Assembly (NCBI GenBank): GCA_021791615.1
Contig: JAJYWG010000117.1
Coordinates: 1-25,003 of the forward strand
DNA from: Actinomycetes bacterium
GTDB taxonomy: Bacteria; Actinomycetota; Acidimicrobiia; Acidimicrobiales; RAAP-2
Length of the DNA stretch: 25,003 nucleotides
Direction: 5' to 3'
Positions within the stretch are counted from its first letter, which is position 1; every line of letters begins with the position of its first letter. Under the pieces are notes generated by a model. It worked only from the letters and a program-made list of their open reading frames with translations. It searched no databases and was not told the DNA's origin. The translations under genes and the position numbers were made by a program. This document shows positions 1 through 8,096 of the stretch, in pieces.

Positions 1-1273
1 TGCCCTTCGCGGCGGTCTCCATCCCGACGATGGGTGCGTTGAGCGGCTTGCCGCCCATCGAGCCGTAGAACGTCGCCGACCCGAAGCTGAAGATCCCCCC
101 GTCGGAGGCCACCTCCCAGTAGCCCTTGCCTGTCGGGGCTGCGGCCATCCCGACGATGGGTGCGTTGAGCGGCTTGCCGCCCATCGAGCCGTAGAACCCG
201 ATCGGTGTGGTGCCCGTCGACCCGAAGCTGAAGATCCCGCCGTCTGCGGCCACCTCCCAGTAGCCGCTCGAGGTCGTGAGCTGGTGGAAGGTGCTGACGA
301 CGAGCCGGCCGATGAGGGTGTAGCCCTGCGTGTTGGCGTGGATTGTCCCCGATGTGCAGTAGTAGGTGAGCTGGCACACCTGGGCGACCGCCTCGGGGAT
401 GACGCCGTAGGGCGGCAGTGTCGTGGTCTGTGTGAGCGGCGTGGTCACCCCGGTGGCTGTCGTCACGTCGGCAAATCCCGCGTCTGCTGCGGCGTACGTC
501 TCCTTGAGGGTCGGGTTGATGTAGTCGAGGAACGCGGCGACCGAGAGCTTGGCCAAGCTCTGGTCGGGCTTTGTGGACGGGTAGACCCATGAACCGAGGA
601 CGACGTCGGGGTACGTGAGACCGATGATCGGCATGGACGCGCCGCCGGCAGCGCGGAGACCGGCGAGCAGCGTCGTGAGGTTGGTCTTGACCTTGTTCAT
701 CGCTGTCGCGACGCACGTGACCGGTGTGGGCTGGCCTGCGCAGTACGTGATTGTGTTGCCACCGATGGAGATGGTGAGCAGGCCCACCTGGCCCCGGTGG
801 TCGCGCAGGAACGTCTCGGCCGCCGCGGCCTGCGTCGTTGTGGGGTAGGAGACACGGCCTGTCACGGCGCTTGCGACCGACGGGCAGCCGATCTGCTCGA
901 GGATCGACGTGGTCGTGGCGCCGCCGCACCCGAAGTTCTCGAGCTGCATGCCCAGTGTCGAGGCCACCACGCCCGTGTAGCCGGTCGTCGAGCCGTGGCC
1001 GGGCTGGTAGCCGACCGAGTACGAGTCCCCGAGGGAGACGTAGTACGGCTCGGCGACTGCCGAACCACTTCGAGCGGCTGCCGCGGCCGGGACGGTGCCG
1101 AGGGCGGTGAGCACGCCGCCGGCGAGAAGAGCCGAGACGGCAATGCCGGTCACCGCCGCCCGGAGCGCGCTGGCGGCGCTCGCGCGCCGCGGCGCCGTGA
1201 CCCGCTCGCGCGTGGTCGGGTCGGGGCCGGGCCTCGGGACCTGCGGTGGGACTGAAGTGGGTAGCACGTTCAT
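1..1273 (-). CDS. Secreted SGNH/GDSL-type hydrolase with C-terminal GYWEV repeats (partial, runs off left edge)
   Basis: A 424-codon open frame reads leftward from ATG at 1273 with no stop before the edge, so the C-terminus is missing. GGAGG lies 5 nt before the ATG. Residues 31-67 form a signal peptide ending in Ala residues. Residues 77-330 are an SGNH-fold esterase/lipase domain: block I GDSY with nucleophile Ser84, a block III-like GGN (Asn173) and block V His312. The position three before the His, normally Asp, is Gly309, so a Ser-His dyad is more likely than a full triad; dyads are known in some actinobacterial SGNH lipases. From residue 337 at least two copies of the GYWEV...DGGIFSFGS repeat begin, the same module as in the GH5 gene at 2308-5580. 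Likely an exported ester hydrolase; the substrate cannot be told. Confidence 0.85.
   Translation of the reverse strand, partial: MNVLPTSVPPQVPRPGPDPTTRERVTAPRRASAASALRAAVTGIAVSALLAGGVLTALGTVPAAAAARSGSAVAEPYYVSLGDSYSVGYQPGHGSTTGYTGVVASTLGMQLENFGCGGATTTSILEQIGCPSVASAVTGRVSYPTTTQAAAAETFLRDHRGQVGLLTISIGGNTITYCAGQPTPVTCVATAMNKVKTNLTTLLAGLRAAGGASMPIIGLTYPDVVLGSWVYPSTKPDQSLAKLSVAAFLDYINPTLKETYAAADAGFADVTTATGVTTPLTQTTTLPPYGVIPEAVAQVCQLTYYCTSGTIHANTQGYTLIGRLVVSTFHQLTTSSGYWEVAADGGIFSFGSTGTTPIGFYGSMGGKPLNAPIVGMAAAPTGKGYWEVASDGGIFSFGSATFYGSMGGKPLNAPIVGMETAAKG
2..265 (-). repeat. GYWEV protein-repeat array at the C-terminus of the SGNH hydrolase (array truncated by edge)
   Basis: Two complete units, each running from GYWEVA to PIVGM, are seen before the edge, and the DNA continues in the repeat frame. 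The first unit carries a 7-residue insert (TGTTPIG) after FGS; the second is the standard 42-residue length. The two are nearly identical at DNA level over the [15 protein letters not shown] segment, so they arose by recent duplication. Such repeats are common in secreted proteins of Acidimicrobiia; their fold and ligand are not known to me. Confidence 0.85.
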
Positions 1274-1356
1274 GGCAACCTCCGTTGACGTCGGCCCCGA
1301 CACTAGACGCTCGAAACTGGGATCGAACGCCGTAGTCTTGGAGTGGCCGTGGTGAA

Positions 1357-1413
1357 GGCTCGGTGCAGGTTCGGAGCGGGCTCGGTGCAGGTTCGGAGCG
1401 GGCTCGGTGCAGG
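1357..1413. repeat. 22-bp tandem repeat, about 2.6 copies
   Basis: The unit ggctcggtgcaggttcggag plus cg occurs exactly at 1357-1378 and 1379-1400 and partly at 1401-1413. It lies in the divergent promoter region between the SGNH hydrolase and the dioxygenase. It is upstream of the likely dioxygenase start (1498), so it is probably untranslated. It looks like a small minisatellite. Confidence 0.85.
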
Positions 1414-1497
1414 CGTGCTGTGCCCGGCTCGTCTTCAGCAGGTGGCTCCTCCGTGCCGTCGAGGAGGACGAGGACAGAACCGATGGGAGGACCGCCC

Positions 1498-2283
1498 GTG
1501 ACCGATCGACTCATGCCGGCGGCTTTTGTCGGGCACGGCTCGCCCATGAACGCCGTGGAGCACAACCGCTTCACCGGCGCGTGGTCGGAGCTTGCCGCGT
1601 CGTGTCCTCGTCCGCGAGCCATCCTGGCTGTTTCGGCCCACTGGTACGTCAACGCCAGCGCGGTGACGGCGATGGAGCGTCCGCGGACCATCCACGACTT
1701 CTTCGGGTTCCCCGAAGAGCTGTTCTCCTACCAGTACCCATGCGCCGGCGACCCGATGTTGGCCCGGTCCGTCGTGGACCTGGCCCAACCCGCGTGGGTC
1801 GGCCTGGACGAGGACAGCTGGGGCATCGACCACGGCACCTGGTTGGTGCTGGCCCATATGTTCCCCGCAGCCGACGTCCCGGTGGTCCAGCTCTCGGTCC
1901 ACGCCGGGGAGCCCATCGCGTACCACCTGGAGCTCGGCAAGCGGCTCGCGCCACTGCGAGAAGATGGCGTGCTGGTGCTGGCCAGCGGGAACGTGGTGCA
2001 CAACTTGAGACGCGTCGACTTCTCCCGACCCGACGCTGGCGCAGGTTGGGCCCGTCAGTTCGACAGTGCGGTCCAAGAGGTGATGACCTCGGACCCCAAG
2101 GAGATCGTGTCGATGACCTCGCACCCTGCCTTCGGACTGTGCGCGCCGACGCCCGATCATTTCCTGCCGCTCGCGTACCTGGCGGGAATGGCAGAGGTGG
2201 CCGGGGAGCCGGCTCGGGTCTTGGTGGAAGGCTGTGCCTACAGCTCGTTGTCGATGACCTCCTACGTCATCGGCACCGCCTGA
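1498..2283 (+). CDS. Class III extradiol ring-cleavage dioxygenase, LigB/YgiD (DODA) family
   Basis: A 261-residue protein similar to E. coli YgiD (4,5-DOPA extradiol dioxygenase), a metal-dependent enzyme that cleaves catechol-type rings. The four family metal-site histidines are visible: His13 (VGHGSP), His48 (SAHW), His168 (VVHN) and His221 (TPDHFLPL). WGIDHGTW around residues 105-115 is also typical. The GTG at 1498 is chosen because GGGAGG ends 7 nt upstream and the length matches the family. ATG codons at 1483 and 1513 and an upstream start at 1363 are alternatives; the upstream extension reads through the 22-bp repeats and looks non-coding. The gene stands alone between two minus-strand surface genes. 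It ends 24 bp from the convergent GH5 stop, with no clear terminator between. The substrate is unknown; homologs act on L-DOPA or other catechols. Confidence 0.9.
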   Translation: MTDRLMPAAFVGHGSPMNAVEHNRFTGAWSELAASCPRPRAILAVSAHWYVNASAVTAMERPRTIHDFFGFPEELFSYQYPCAGDPMLARSVVDLAQPAWVGLDEDSWGIDHGTWLVLAHMFPAADVPVVQLSVHAGEPIAYHLELGKRLAPLREDGVLVLASGNVVHNLRRVDFSRPDAGAGWARQFDSAVQEVMTSDPKEIVSMTSHPAFGLCAPTPDHFLPLAYLAGMAEVAGEPARVLVEGCAYSSLSMTSYVIGTA

Positions 2284-2307
2284 TCACCTCCCCGGAGACC
2301 GGCATAC

Positions 2308-5300
2308 TCAGCATGCACCTGGGGTGACGGTGACGCGCGCCGAGGACGTACCGGCTTCGGTCGAGATCGCCAGCACCGTCGCACAGGGTTTCGACGTAAC
2401 TTGCCCCCCCGTCACGTTCACCGTATAGCCCCCGGGGTAGTCGCGCTGCGGGACCACCATGGTCGAGATCGCCCCTGCAGGTGCCCTCCGTCCGTCGGGC
2501 TCGGTGGTGGACCAGGATGCGGTGAAGGTGCGGTCTGTGGCCTCGTACCCATAGGAGGTCGGCGTGCCGGCGACCACCAGCGGGTAGGGGCGGACGAGAG
2601 CATCGGCGGTGGATGTGATCAGATTGGACCCCGCAGGAGGGCTCCCCAAGGTGCGGACCACCTCGCAGCAGTACGACCAGAAGATCCAAGGGAGCATCTC
2701 CTGGTCGAATTGGTCCGCCTGTGTCGTGATGGAGGCACTTGTCGTGGTATCCCCCCACTCCGTGTTGAGCAAAGCGCCACCGGTCTTCGACGACCATGTG
2801 ATCGCGTTCTTCAGTACGTCCAATGCGTGTGTGGCCTTTGGGGCGGTTGTGGCGTACTGGTGGAACGAGAGGCCGCTGTCGGGATCGCCGCCTGGAAGAG
2901 CGACTGTGGTTTGGACGTTCCCGTCGTTGAACAGCACGAACGGCTCGACGAAGACGGTGTGGGAGCGTGTCACGCTCCGGATCGCTCGATCCACCTTGGC
3001 GTAGAGCGGGTCCAGCTCGCTCGAATCGAGGTTCGGGCATCCAGCCGGCCCCGCACCGCAGCTCTCCCATGTGGTACCAGGCCACGGCTCGTTGAACACG
3101 TCGTACCCGAGGACGTTTTGCGTGGAGTGGAAGGCCTGAGCGAGGGCGCCGAACATGTCGGCCACGTCTGTCTGGAGCCCTACCCCGTTCGGCCCCTTGG
3201 CGTTGTCCCAGAGGCTCTGGAATGCCTGCTGGGTTGCCGGGTCCTCGTAGTAGTATGTGGGGAAGCGATCATTCGTGTTGGGCTTGCCCTCTGTGAGCGT
3301 CATCCAGGCCGGGAAGCCGTCGCTGCCGACCTTGGGTCCGTACCCGTCCTGGTGCATGTCCAGCAGGACGTAGATGTGGTGAGCCTCGAGTGTGCGGACG
3401 GTGGCCGCCAGGTCGGCGATGTACCCCTGTGTGATCTTGCCAGGTGTCGGCATCAGCCCGGTGGCCATGACGCCGAGCCGCACGACGCGCAGGCCGTTCT
3501 CTTCGAGCCATGCGGCGTCGGCGGCGTCGAACCCTGCGGCCGAGGGGTAGTAGGGGACTGTCTTTGCCACCACGTTGACTCCGTGGAGGAGGACCACCCG
3601 CCCGCTTGCATCGGTGAGCCAGCGGCCCGAGTGGGCGATATCCCCGATCGGTGTCTCGTCGAGCGGCACCGGTGAGGCAGTGGCCACGCCGACGACCGGC
3701 GCGTCGAGCGGGCTACCGCTCATGGAGCCGGAGAACGCGGCCGACCCGAAGGCGAACACCCCGCCGTCAGCCGCGGCCTCCCAGTAGCCCGAACCGGCTG
3801 GGGTGGCGCTGGCGGCAATCCCTTCGACCGGCGCGTCGAGCGTCTTGCCTCCCATGGAGCCGGAGAACGCGGCCGACCCGAAGGCGAACACCCCGCCGTC
3901 GGCTGCAACCTCCCAGTAGCCGGCCCCTGTCGGGGTCGGAGCGATGCCGACGACCGGCGCGTCGAGCGGCTTGCCGCTCATGGAGCCGTAGAAGGCGGCC
4001 GACCCGAAGGCGAACACCCCGCCGTCGGCTGCAACCTCCCAATAGCCGGCCCCTGTCGGGGTCGGAGCGATGCCGACGACCAGCGCGTCGAGCGGCTTGC
4101 CGCTCATGGAGCCGTAGAAGGCGGCCGACCCGAAGGCGAACACCCCGCCGTCGGAGGCCACCTCCCAATAGCCGGCCCCTGTCGGAGCCGGAGCGATGCC
4201 GACGACCGGCGCGTCGAGCAGCTTGCCTCCCATGGAGCCGTAGAAGCGAGCCGACCCGAAGGCGAACACCCCGCCGTCGGAGGCCACCTCCCAGTAGCCG
4301 GCCCCTGTCGGAGCCGGAGCGATGCCGACGACCGGCGCGTCGAGCAGCTTGCCTCCCATGGAGCCGTAGAAGGCGGCCGACCCGAAGGCGAACACCCCGC
4401 CGTCGGAGGCCACCTCCCAGTAGCCCGCCGGTGTCGCAGCCGTGGCGGACGCCGGGGCGACATCGAGCTCGAAGGTCGCGGTTTGCCGGACCGGGGGCGT
4501 CTGGGCATCGGTGACCGTGACCTCGACCGACGAGGTCCCCGGCGTCGTCGGCGTGCCGCTGATCGTCCCGGTCGCCGGGTCAAGGCTCAGGCCGGAGGGC
4601 AAGCCCGTGCCGGCCCACGAGTACGGCGTTTTCCCACCGGTCGCTGCGAGGGTATCGGCATACCCCTTGGCGACCGTTCCGGGGGGGAGCGAAACGGTCG
4701 TGATCGAGAGAGGGGCCATAGGAGAGACGGCGAGGGCGAGTGTCCGAGACGTCTGCGCACCTGTGCCCCCGTCGAGGGTCACCATGACCGTGGTCGTGCC
4801 CGCGGCAGTGGGCGTGCCGGAGATCACACCGGTCGTCGAGTCCAGCTGCAACCCTCCCGGTAGGCCCACGGCCGACCAGGTGCGCGGCTTGCTCCCGCCT
4901 CCGCCCGACAGCGTGGCCGTGTAGGCCTGTGTCACGGTCCCGGACGGCAGGGATGTCGTCACGATCACCAGGGGGCCTGCAATTGTCGCTGTCGCAATGG
5001 TCTCGGACGGTTGGGTGCATGTGAACGGTCCGACCGCGCTCCCGTTCAGGGTGATCGTGATCTTGGCGGTCGTGCCCAGCCCGAGAGAGACCACGCCGGC
5101 GCTGCTTGCGGTCAGCGTTGCCGGTCGGAGGGTGCCGGGCGCTGTGACGGCGAGACCTGTCGACGGGATGGCTGTCTTCGCCGGCACGGTGATTGTCTGT
5201 TCGAACGTCAGCGTTCCCGCGCTTGTCGTCGCTCCGGTCACGATCGCTGTCTCGACGAGCATGACGCCAAGCTTGCCCCCCGCAACGTAGCCGGCCAGTG

Positions 5301-5580
5301 TCTTGGAGACGTGGGTCGAGAGCAGCAATGTCGCCGCCGACACAGCACGGCCCGGTGTGACCGGGCTTGGGGTCAGCGTCCCGGTGACCTCAACTGTGAG
5401 CGAGAGGATTGTGAACACGGGGATGCCGGTGCACGTGAGCGTAAACTTTGGCGTGGCGCCGCCGGCGGTGGCACCGGAGGCGACGAGGCTCGCACCCACT
5501 GCACCCACCACCCCTGAGCTGGCTGCCAGCAGCAGCAGGGCACAGGGGATGACGACGGCCCTCAGCAGACGTCGTGGCAT
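2308..5580 (-). CDS. Secreted GH5 endoglycosylceramidase-like hydrolase with Ig-like domains and six GYWEV repeats
   Basis: A 1090-residue exported protein. Order: signal peptide (1-40); an unassigned beta-rich domain (44-198); two putative Ig (He-PIG-like) domains (about 204-287 and 290-374) with the GLPSGLSLDPATGTISGTP signature; six GYWEV repeats (386-637); a GH5 barrel (about 645-975); and a C-terminal beta domain (985-1090). The barrel shows HGVNVV, LDMHQDGYG, acid/base Glu831 in FNEPWPG and nucleophile Glu941 in NTEWGD. This pattern fits endoglycoceramidases and steryl-glucosidases, which release the glycan from glycolipids; the true substrate is inferred only. GGGGAGGAG sits 7 nt before the ATG at 5580. 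The minus-strand neighbour at 5660 ends 79 nt upstream of this start. The catalytic domain follows the repeats, whereas in the SGNH gene it precedes them. Confidence 0.9.
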   Translation of the reverse strand: MPRRLLRAVVIPCALLLLAASSGVVGAVGASLVASGATAGGATPKFTLTCTGIPVFTILSLTVEVTGTLTPSPVTPGRAVSAATLLLSTHVSKTLAGYVAGGKLGVMLVETAIVTGATTSAGTLTFEQTITVPAKTAIPSTGLAVTAPGTLRPATLTASSAGVVSLGLGTTAKITITLNGSAVGPFTCTQPSETIATATIAGPLVIVTTSLPSGTVTQAYTATLSGGGGSKPRTWSAVGLPGGLQLDSTTGVISGTPTAAGTTTVMVTLDGGTGAQTSRTLALAVSPMAPLSITTVSLPPGTVAKGYADTLAATGGKTPYSWAGTGLPSGLSLDPATGTISGTPTTPGTSSVEVTVTDAQTPPVRQTATFELDVAPASATAATPAGYWEVASDGGVFAFGSAAFYGSMGGKLLDAPVVGIAPAPTGAGYWEVASDGGVFAFGSARFYGSMGGKLLDAPVVGIAPAPTGAGYWEVASDGGVFAFGSAAFYGSMSGKPLDALVVGIAPTPTGAGYWEVAADGGVFAFGSAAFYGSMSGKPLDAPVVGIAPTPTGAGYWEVAADGGVFAFGSAAFSGSMGGKTLDAPVEGIAASATPAGSGYWEAAADGGVFAFGSAAFSGSMSGSPLDAPVVGVATASPVPLDETPIGDIAHSGRWLTDASGRVVLLHGVNVVAKTVPYYPSAAGFDAADAAWLEENGLRVVRLGVMATGLMPTPGKITQGYIADLAATVRTLEAHHIYVLLDMHQDGYGPKVGSDGFPAWMTLTEGKPNTNDRFPTYYYEDPATQQAFQSLWDNAKGPNGVGLQTDVADMFGALAQAFHSTQNVLGYDVFNEPWPGTTWESCGAGPAGCPNLDSSELDPLYAKVDRAIRSVTRSHTVFVEPFVLFNDGNVQTTVALPGGDPDSGLSFHQYATTAPKATHALDVLKNAITWSSKTGGALLNTEWGDTTTSASITTQADQFDQEMLPWIFWSYCCEVVRTLGSPPAGSNLITSTADALVRPYPLVVAGTPTSYGYEATDRTFTASWSTTEPDGRRAPAGAISTMVVPQRDYPGGYTVNVTGGQVTSKPCATVLAISTEAGTSSARVTVTPGAC
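3670..4425 (-). repeat. Six tandem 126-132-bp units encoding GYWEV repeats inside the GH5 gene
   Basis: Units start with the GYWEV codons at 4425 and run leftward. Units 1-4 are 42 residues each, unit 5 is 44 and unit 6 about 40. Units 1 and 2 are almost identical to each other at DNA level, as are 3 and 4, which points to recent pairwise duplication. Units 5 and 6 have diverged, with Ser replacing Tyr in FYGS. The conserved core is GYWEVAxDGGVFAFGSA, then GSMxGxxLDAPVVGIA. Confidence 0.92.
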
Positions 5581-5597
5581 GGCGGGCTCCTCCCCGT

Positions 5598-5632
5598 GCG
5601 TCCTGCGGGCATGTCGTGCCCGTGAAGGACGC
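5598..5632 (-). promoter_or_regulatory. Two-tier hairpin upstream of the GH5 start (5'UTR element or terminator of the preceding gene)
   Basis: On the minus strand an outer 7-bp stem GCGTCCT/AGGACGC (5626-5632 with 5598-5604) encloses an inner 6-bp stem CGGGCA/TGCCCG (5617-5622 with 5606-5611). It lies between the isochorismatase-like stop (5660) and the GH5 Shine-Dalgarno sequence. There is no U-tract, so it may be a weak terminator for the upstream gene or a structured leader of the GH5 mRNA. Confidence 0.5.
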
Positions 5633-5659
5633 TACCGCGTGGGTGTCGCGACAAAGTGA

Positions 5660-6349
5660 TCAGGATGTCGAGGTGCTCGGTCTCTCGCGTGAGAGGACGT
5701 GCACGACGTCCTCCACCGTGGTGAGGGTGGCGATCAGCGCCAGCGTTGTGCGTACGACGCGCTCGGCGTACGAGTGCGGCACACCCGCGACCGCATCGAT
5801 CGGGAGCGCCACCTGGTAGCCGTAGTTCACCGCCTCGATGCACAGTCCCAGGATGCCGAGGTTGACCGACACACCGGCCACGACCAGGGTTCGAGCACCC
5901 AGGCCCCGCAGCGTGGCGTCAAGCGAGGTCCCTGCGAACGGGGAGACCCCGTGCGTGCGGCTGCACACGATGTCTTGCGGTGCCGGCCCGAGCTCGGGAA
6001 CGAGCTCGGTCGCCGCCGTGCCTCGCAGCAGATGATCCGGGCGCCGCAGGACGGCGGCGTGCAATGGGGTGTTCACGATCGTCCCGGCGCGATCGGCTCG
6101 AAACTCTGCCGTGCAGTGGACGACCGCCACCCCCGAGCGCCGCGCGGCGTCCAGGAGCCGGGCCGTACGCGAGACGACGTCGGCCGACCGGGCGGCAGCG
6201 GCCAGCTCCGGAAAGCCCGCCAGGTCCCCGATCACCCCTCGTTGGAGCTCCATGGTGACCACCGCGACCGGCAGAGCACCCCGGGATTCCAGAGGACGGC
6301 CTCCGGGGAGTGCTCTGCCTTCGAGCAGCGCCCGGAGGTCGACGGGCAC
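5660..6349 (-). CDS. Isochorismatase-fold (cysteine hydrolase family) protein lacking the usual catalytic Cys
   Basis: A protein of about 229 residues with the isochorismatase/nicotinamidase fold. It shows a strand with VVTMELQRGVIGD, then AVVHCTAEFRADR, GTSLDATLRGLGARTLVV and DAVAGVPHSYAERVV. The family's catalytic Asp (usually in vDmQ) is Glu here (MELQ). The nucleophilic Cys expected after GVSVN is Gly (NLGI); the nearest Cys lies five residues later. The family Lys is not evident in SRTHGVSPF. It may use altered chemistry or be a binding protein. The GTG at 6349 is chosen because it follows the upstream synthetase stop by one base. A GTG at 6403 would add 18 residues encoded inside the synthetase 3' end. 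Probably cotranscribed with the synthetase. Confidence 0.8.
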   Translation of the reverse strand: MPVDLRALLEGRALPGGRPLESRGALPVAVVTMELQRGVIGDLAGFPELAAAARSADVVSRTARLLDAARRSGVAVVHCTAEFRADRAGTIVNTPLHAAVLRRPDHLLRGTAATELVPELGPAPQDIVCSRTHGVSPFAGTSLDATLRGLGARTLVVAGVSVNLGILGLCIEAVNYGYQVALPIDAVAGVPHSYAERVVRTTLALIATLTTVEDVVHVLSRERPSTSTS

Positions 6350-6350
6350 C

Positions 6351-7952
6351 TCAGGATGTCCCGGCGACGATCCGCTCGGCCCAGCGGTAGTCGGGTTTGC
6401 CACTCGGCGAACGCTCGATGGCCGGGACGTGGTGCAGGCGGCGCGGCAGCTTGTAGCCGGCGATCGTGGCGCGGCAGTGCTCTTGGATGGACTCGAGCGT
6501 CGGGCTCATGCCCGGGCGGGCCTGGACGATGGCCGCGACCGTCTGCCCCCATCGCTCGTCGGGAGCGCCGACGACGATCGCGTCCATGACTTCGGGATGA
6601 GAGCGGACGGCCGACTCCACTTCTTCTGGGAAGATCTTCTCGCCACCGGAGTTGATGACCACCGAACCCCGTCCGAGGAGGGTCACCGAGCCGTCAGGTT
6701 CGACCGTGGCAAAGTCGCCCGGCATCACGTAGCGGGTCCCGTCGACTGTGATGAACACTTCGGCCGTCTTCACCGGGTCGTTGTAGTACCCGAGTGGGAT
6801 ATTGCCGGAACGGGCAATCTTGCCGATGGCACCCGATCCGGGTTCGACCGGGCGGAGGTGCTCGTCGAGAACGACGGTCTCGCCGAGGACCTGGACGGTC
6901 GGTCCGCTCCTCATCGCCGTCTGATCCTTGGTGATGAACGTGACACCGTTGTTCCCGCTCTCGGAAGAACCGACTGCATCGGTGATGACGATGTCGGGGA
7001 GACGAGCGAAGAATTGGTCCTTCACCGGCGCCGAGAAGAGCGCAGCCGACGAGACCACGGCCATCAGCGACGAGAGGTCATACGAGTGGCCCGGATCGTC
7101 CAGGGCCTCCACGAGGGGCTTGGCCATGGCGTCGCCGGTGACCATCAGTGAGTTCACACGCTCGCGCTCGACGAGCCCCCAGACTTCGTGTGGGTCGAAC
7201 CGGGCGACAAGGACGATCTTGGAGCCTACGAAGCTCTGACCCATGACGGCCCACTGCGTCGCACCATGCATGAGGGGCGCGATCGGCAGGAAGGTCATCA
7301 CACCGCCACGGCCCTTCTCCACCATTTCTTCGGGCCGCTGCGCCCTTGCATTGGTGAGTGCGTCGACACCTCCCCCGAGGGCGAAGAAGACGTCTTCGTG
7401 GCGCCAGACCACCCCCTTGGGCAGTCCGGTCGTTCCACCGGTGTAGAGGATGTAGTGGTCGTCGGCCGAGCGAGGCCCGAAGTCCCGTGACGGGTCTCCT
7501 TCGGCAAGTGCCTCCTCGTAGGACACCGCACCTGCTGGGGTCGCGCACGGGCTCCCGTCCTCGACGGCGAGCACATGGCGCAACTCGGGCAGCTCGTCGA
7601 TCAGCGTGGCCACGTGCGGGGAGAACGCCCGCTGGTAGACCAGGGCTTTCAAGTCGGCGTTGGTGAAAAGGTAGCGAAGCTCGTCTTCTACGTAGCGGTA
7701 GTTGATGTTGATCCACACCGCCCGGAGCTTGAAGACGGCCCAGGCGGTCTCCACCCACTCGGCGCTGTTGTGGGCGTAGATCCCCACGTGGTCGCCGACC
7801 CCGACGCCATGCGCGGCGAGGTGGTGGGCCAGGCGGTTGGATCTCTCCTCCATCTGGGCGTACGTGCGCCGCTGGTCACCCGCGACCAGGTACTCGCGGT
7901 CGGGGTAGGCGTCGACGGCGGCTTCGAACAGGTCGGCGAGATTGAACTCCAT
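6351..7952 (-). CDS. Acyl-CoA synthetase (FadD-type, AMP-forming)
   Basis: A 533-residue ANL-superfamily ligase predicted to convert a carboxylic acid, ATP and CoA to acyl-CoA, AMP and PPi. It shows the ATP-binding YTGGTTGLPKG (170-180), the hinge region LLGRGSVVINSGGEKIFPEE and the C-terminal catalytic Lys519 in PSGKPDYRW. The GTTGxPKGVxW form resembles mycobacterial FadD enzymes acting on branched or steroid-side-chain acids, but substrate cannot be read from sequence. ATG 7952 is chosen because MEFNLADLFE is a natural N-terminus. An upstream start at 8030 would translate through a promoter/operator and tandem repeats. A KstR-like palindrome sits 12 nt upstream. It overlaps or abuts the isochorismatase-like gene downstream, suggesting one transcript. 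Confidence 0.92.
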   Translation of the reverse strand: MEFNLADLFEAAVDAYPDREYLVAGDQRRTYAQMEERSNRLAHHLAAHGVGVGDHVGIYAHNSAEWVETAWAVFKLRAVWININYRYVEDELRYLFTNADLKALVYQRAFSPHVATLIDELPELRHVLAVEDGSPCATPAGAVSYEEALAEGDPSRDFGPRSADDHYILYTGGTTGLPKGVVWRHEDVFFALGGGVDALTNARAQRPEEMVEKGRGGVMTFLPIAPLMHGATQWAVMGQSFVGSKIVLVARFDPHEVWGLVERERVNSLMVTGDAMAKPLVEALDDPGHSYDLSSLMAVVSSAALFSAPVKDQFFARLPDIVITDAVGSSESGNNGVTFITKDQTAMRSGPTVQVLGETVVLDEHLRPVEPGSGAIGKIARSGNIPLGYYNDPVKTAEVFITVDGTRYVMPGDFATVEPDGSVTLLGRGSVVINSGGEKIFPEEVESAVRSHPEVMDAIVVGAPDERWGQTVAAIVQARPGMSPTLESIQEHCRATIAGYKLPRRLHHVPAIERSPSGKPDYRWAERIVAGTS

Positions 7953-7963
7953 CGGCTGATTAG

Positions 7964-7977
7964 TAGAACACGTTCTC
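7964..7977. promoter_or_regulatory. KstR-like TetR-family operator upstream of the acyl-CoA synthetase
   Basis: The sequence TAGAACACGTTCTC matches the mycobacterial KstR consensus TnnAACnnGTTnnA at seven of the eight fixed positions; only the last A is C. It is palindromic over AGAACACGTTCT. On the minus strand it overlaps the -10-like TACTAAT (7959-7965), which lies 6 nt from the ATG at 7952, so a bound repressor would block transcription of the synthetase. The consensus is established knowledge; its use here is inferred. Confidence 0.6.
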
Positions 7978-8020
7978 GCACGCCGGGCAACCACGGTGGT
8001 GCCGGCCGGCACCGCCCTCG

Positions 8021-8096
8021 GAGCGGTCAAGCGGGGTTGGAGCGGTCAAGCGGGGTTGGAGCGGTCAAGCGGGGGTGGAGCGGTCAAGCGGGGGTG
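8021..8096. repeat. 19-bp tandem repeat, four copies
   Basis: Unit gagcggtcaagcggggttg at 8021-8039 and 8040-8058, then two copies with one change (gggggtg) at 8059-8077 and 8078-8096. The array separates the two acyl-CoA synthetase genes. The stop codon of the upstream gene (8084-8086 on the minus strand) lies in the fourth copy, so copy-number change would alter the intergenic distance but not the coding region. No hairpin potential is evident. Confidence 0.93.

Noticed and set aside
2..4425. CRISPR array suggested by regularly spaced similar segments
   Set aside because: The units are 126-132 bp, in frame, encode a conserved peptide and have no unique spacers.
3651..4514. 287-codon open frame on the plus strand rich in Arg/Pro with periodic sequence
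   Set aside because: The periodicity merely mirrors the GYWEV repeats read on the opposite strand.
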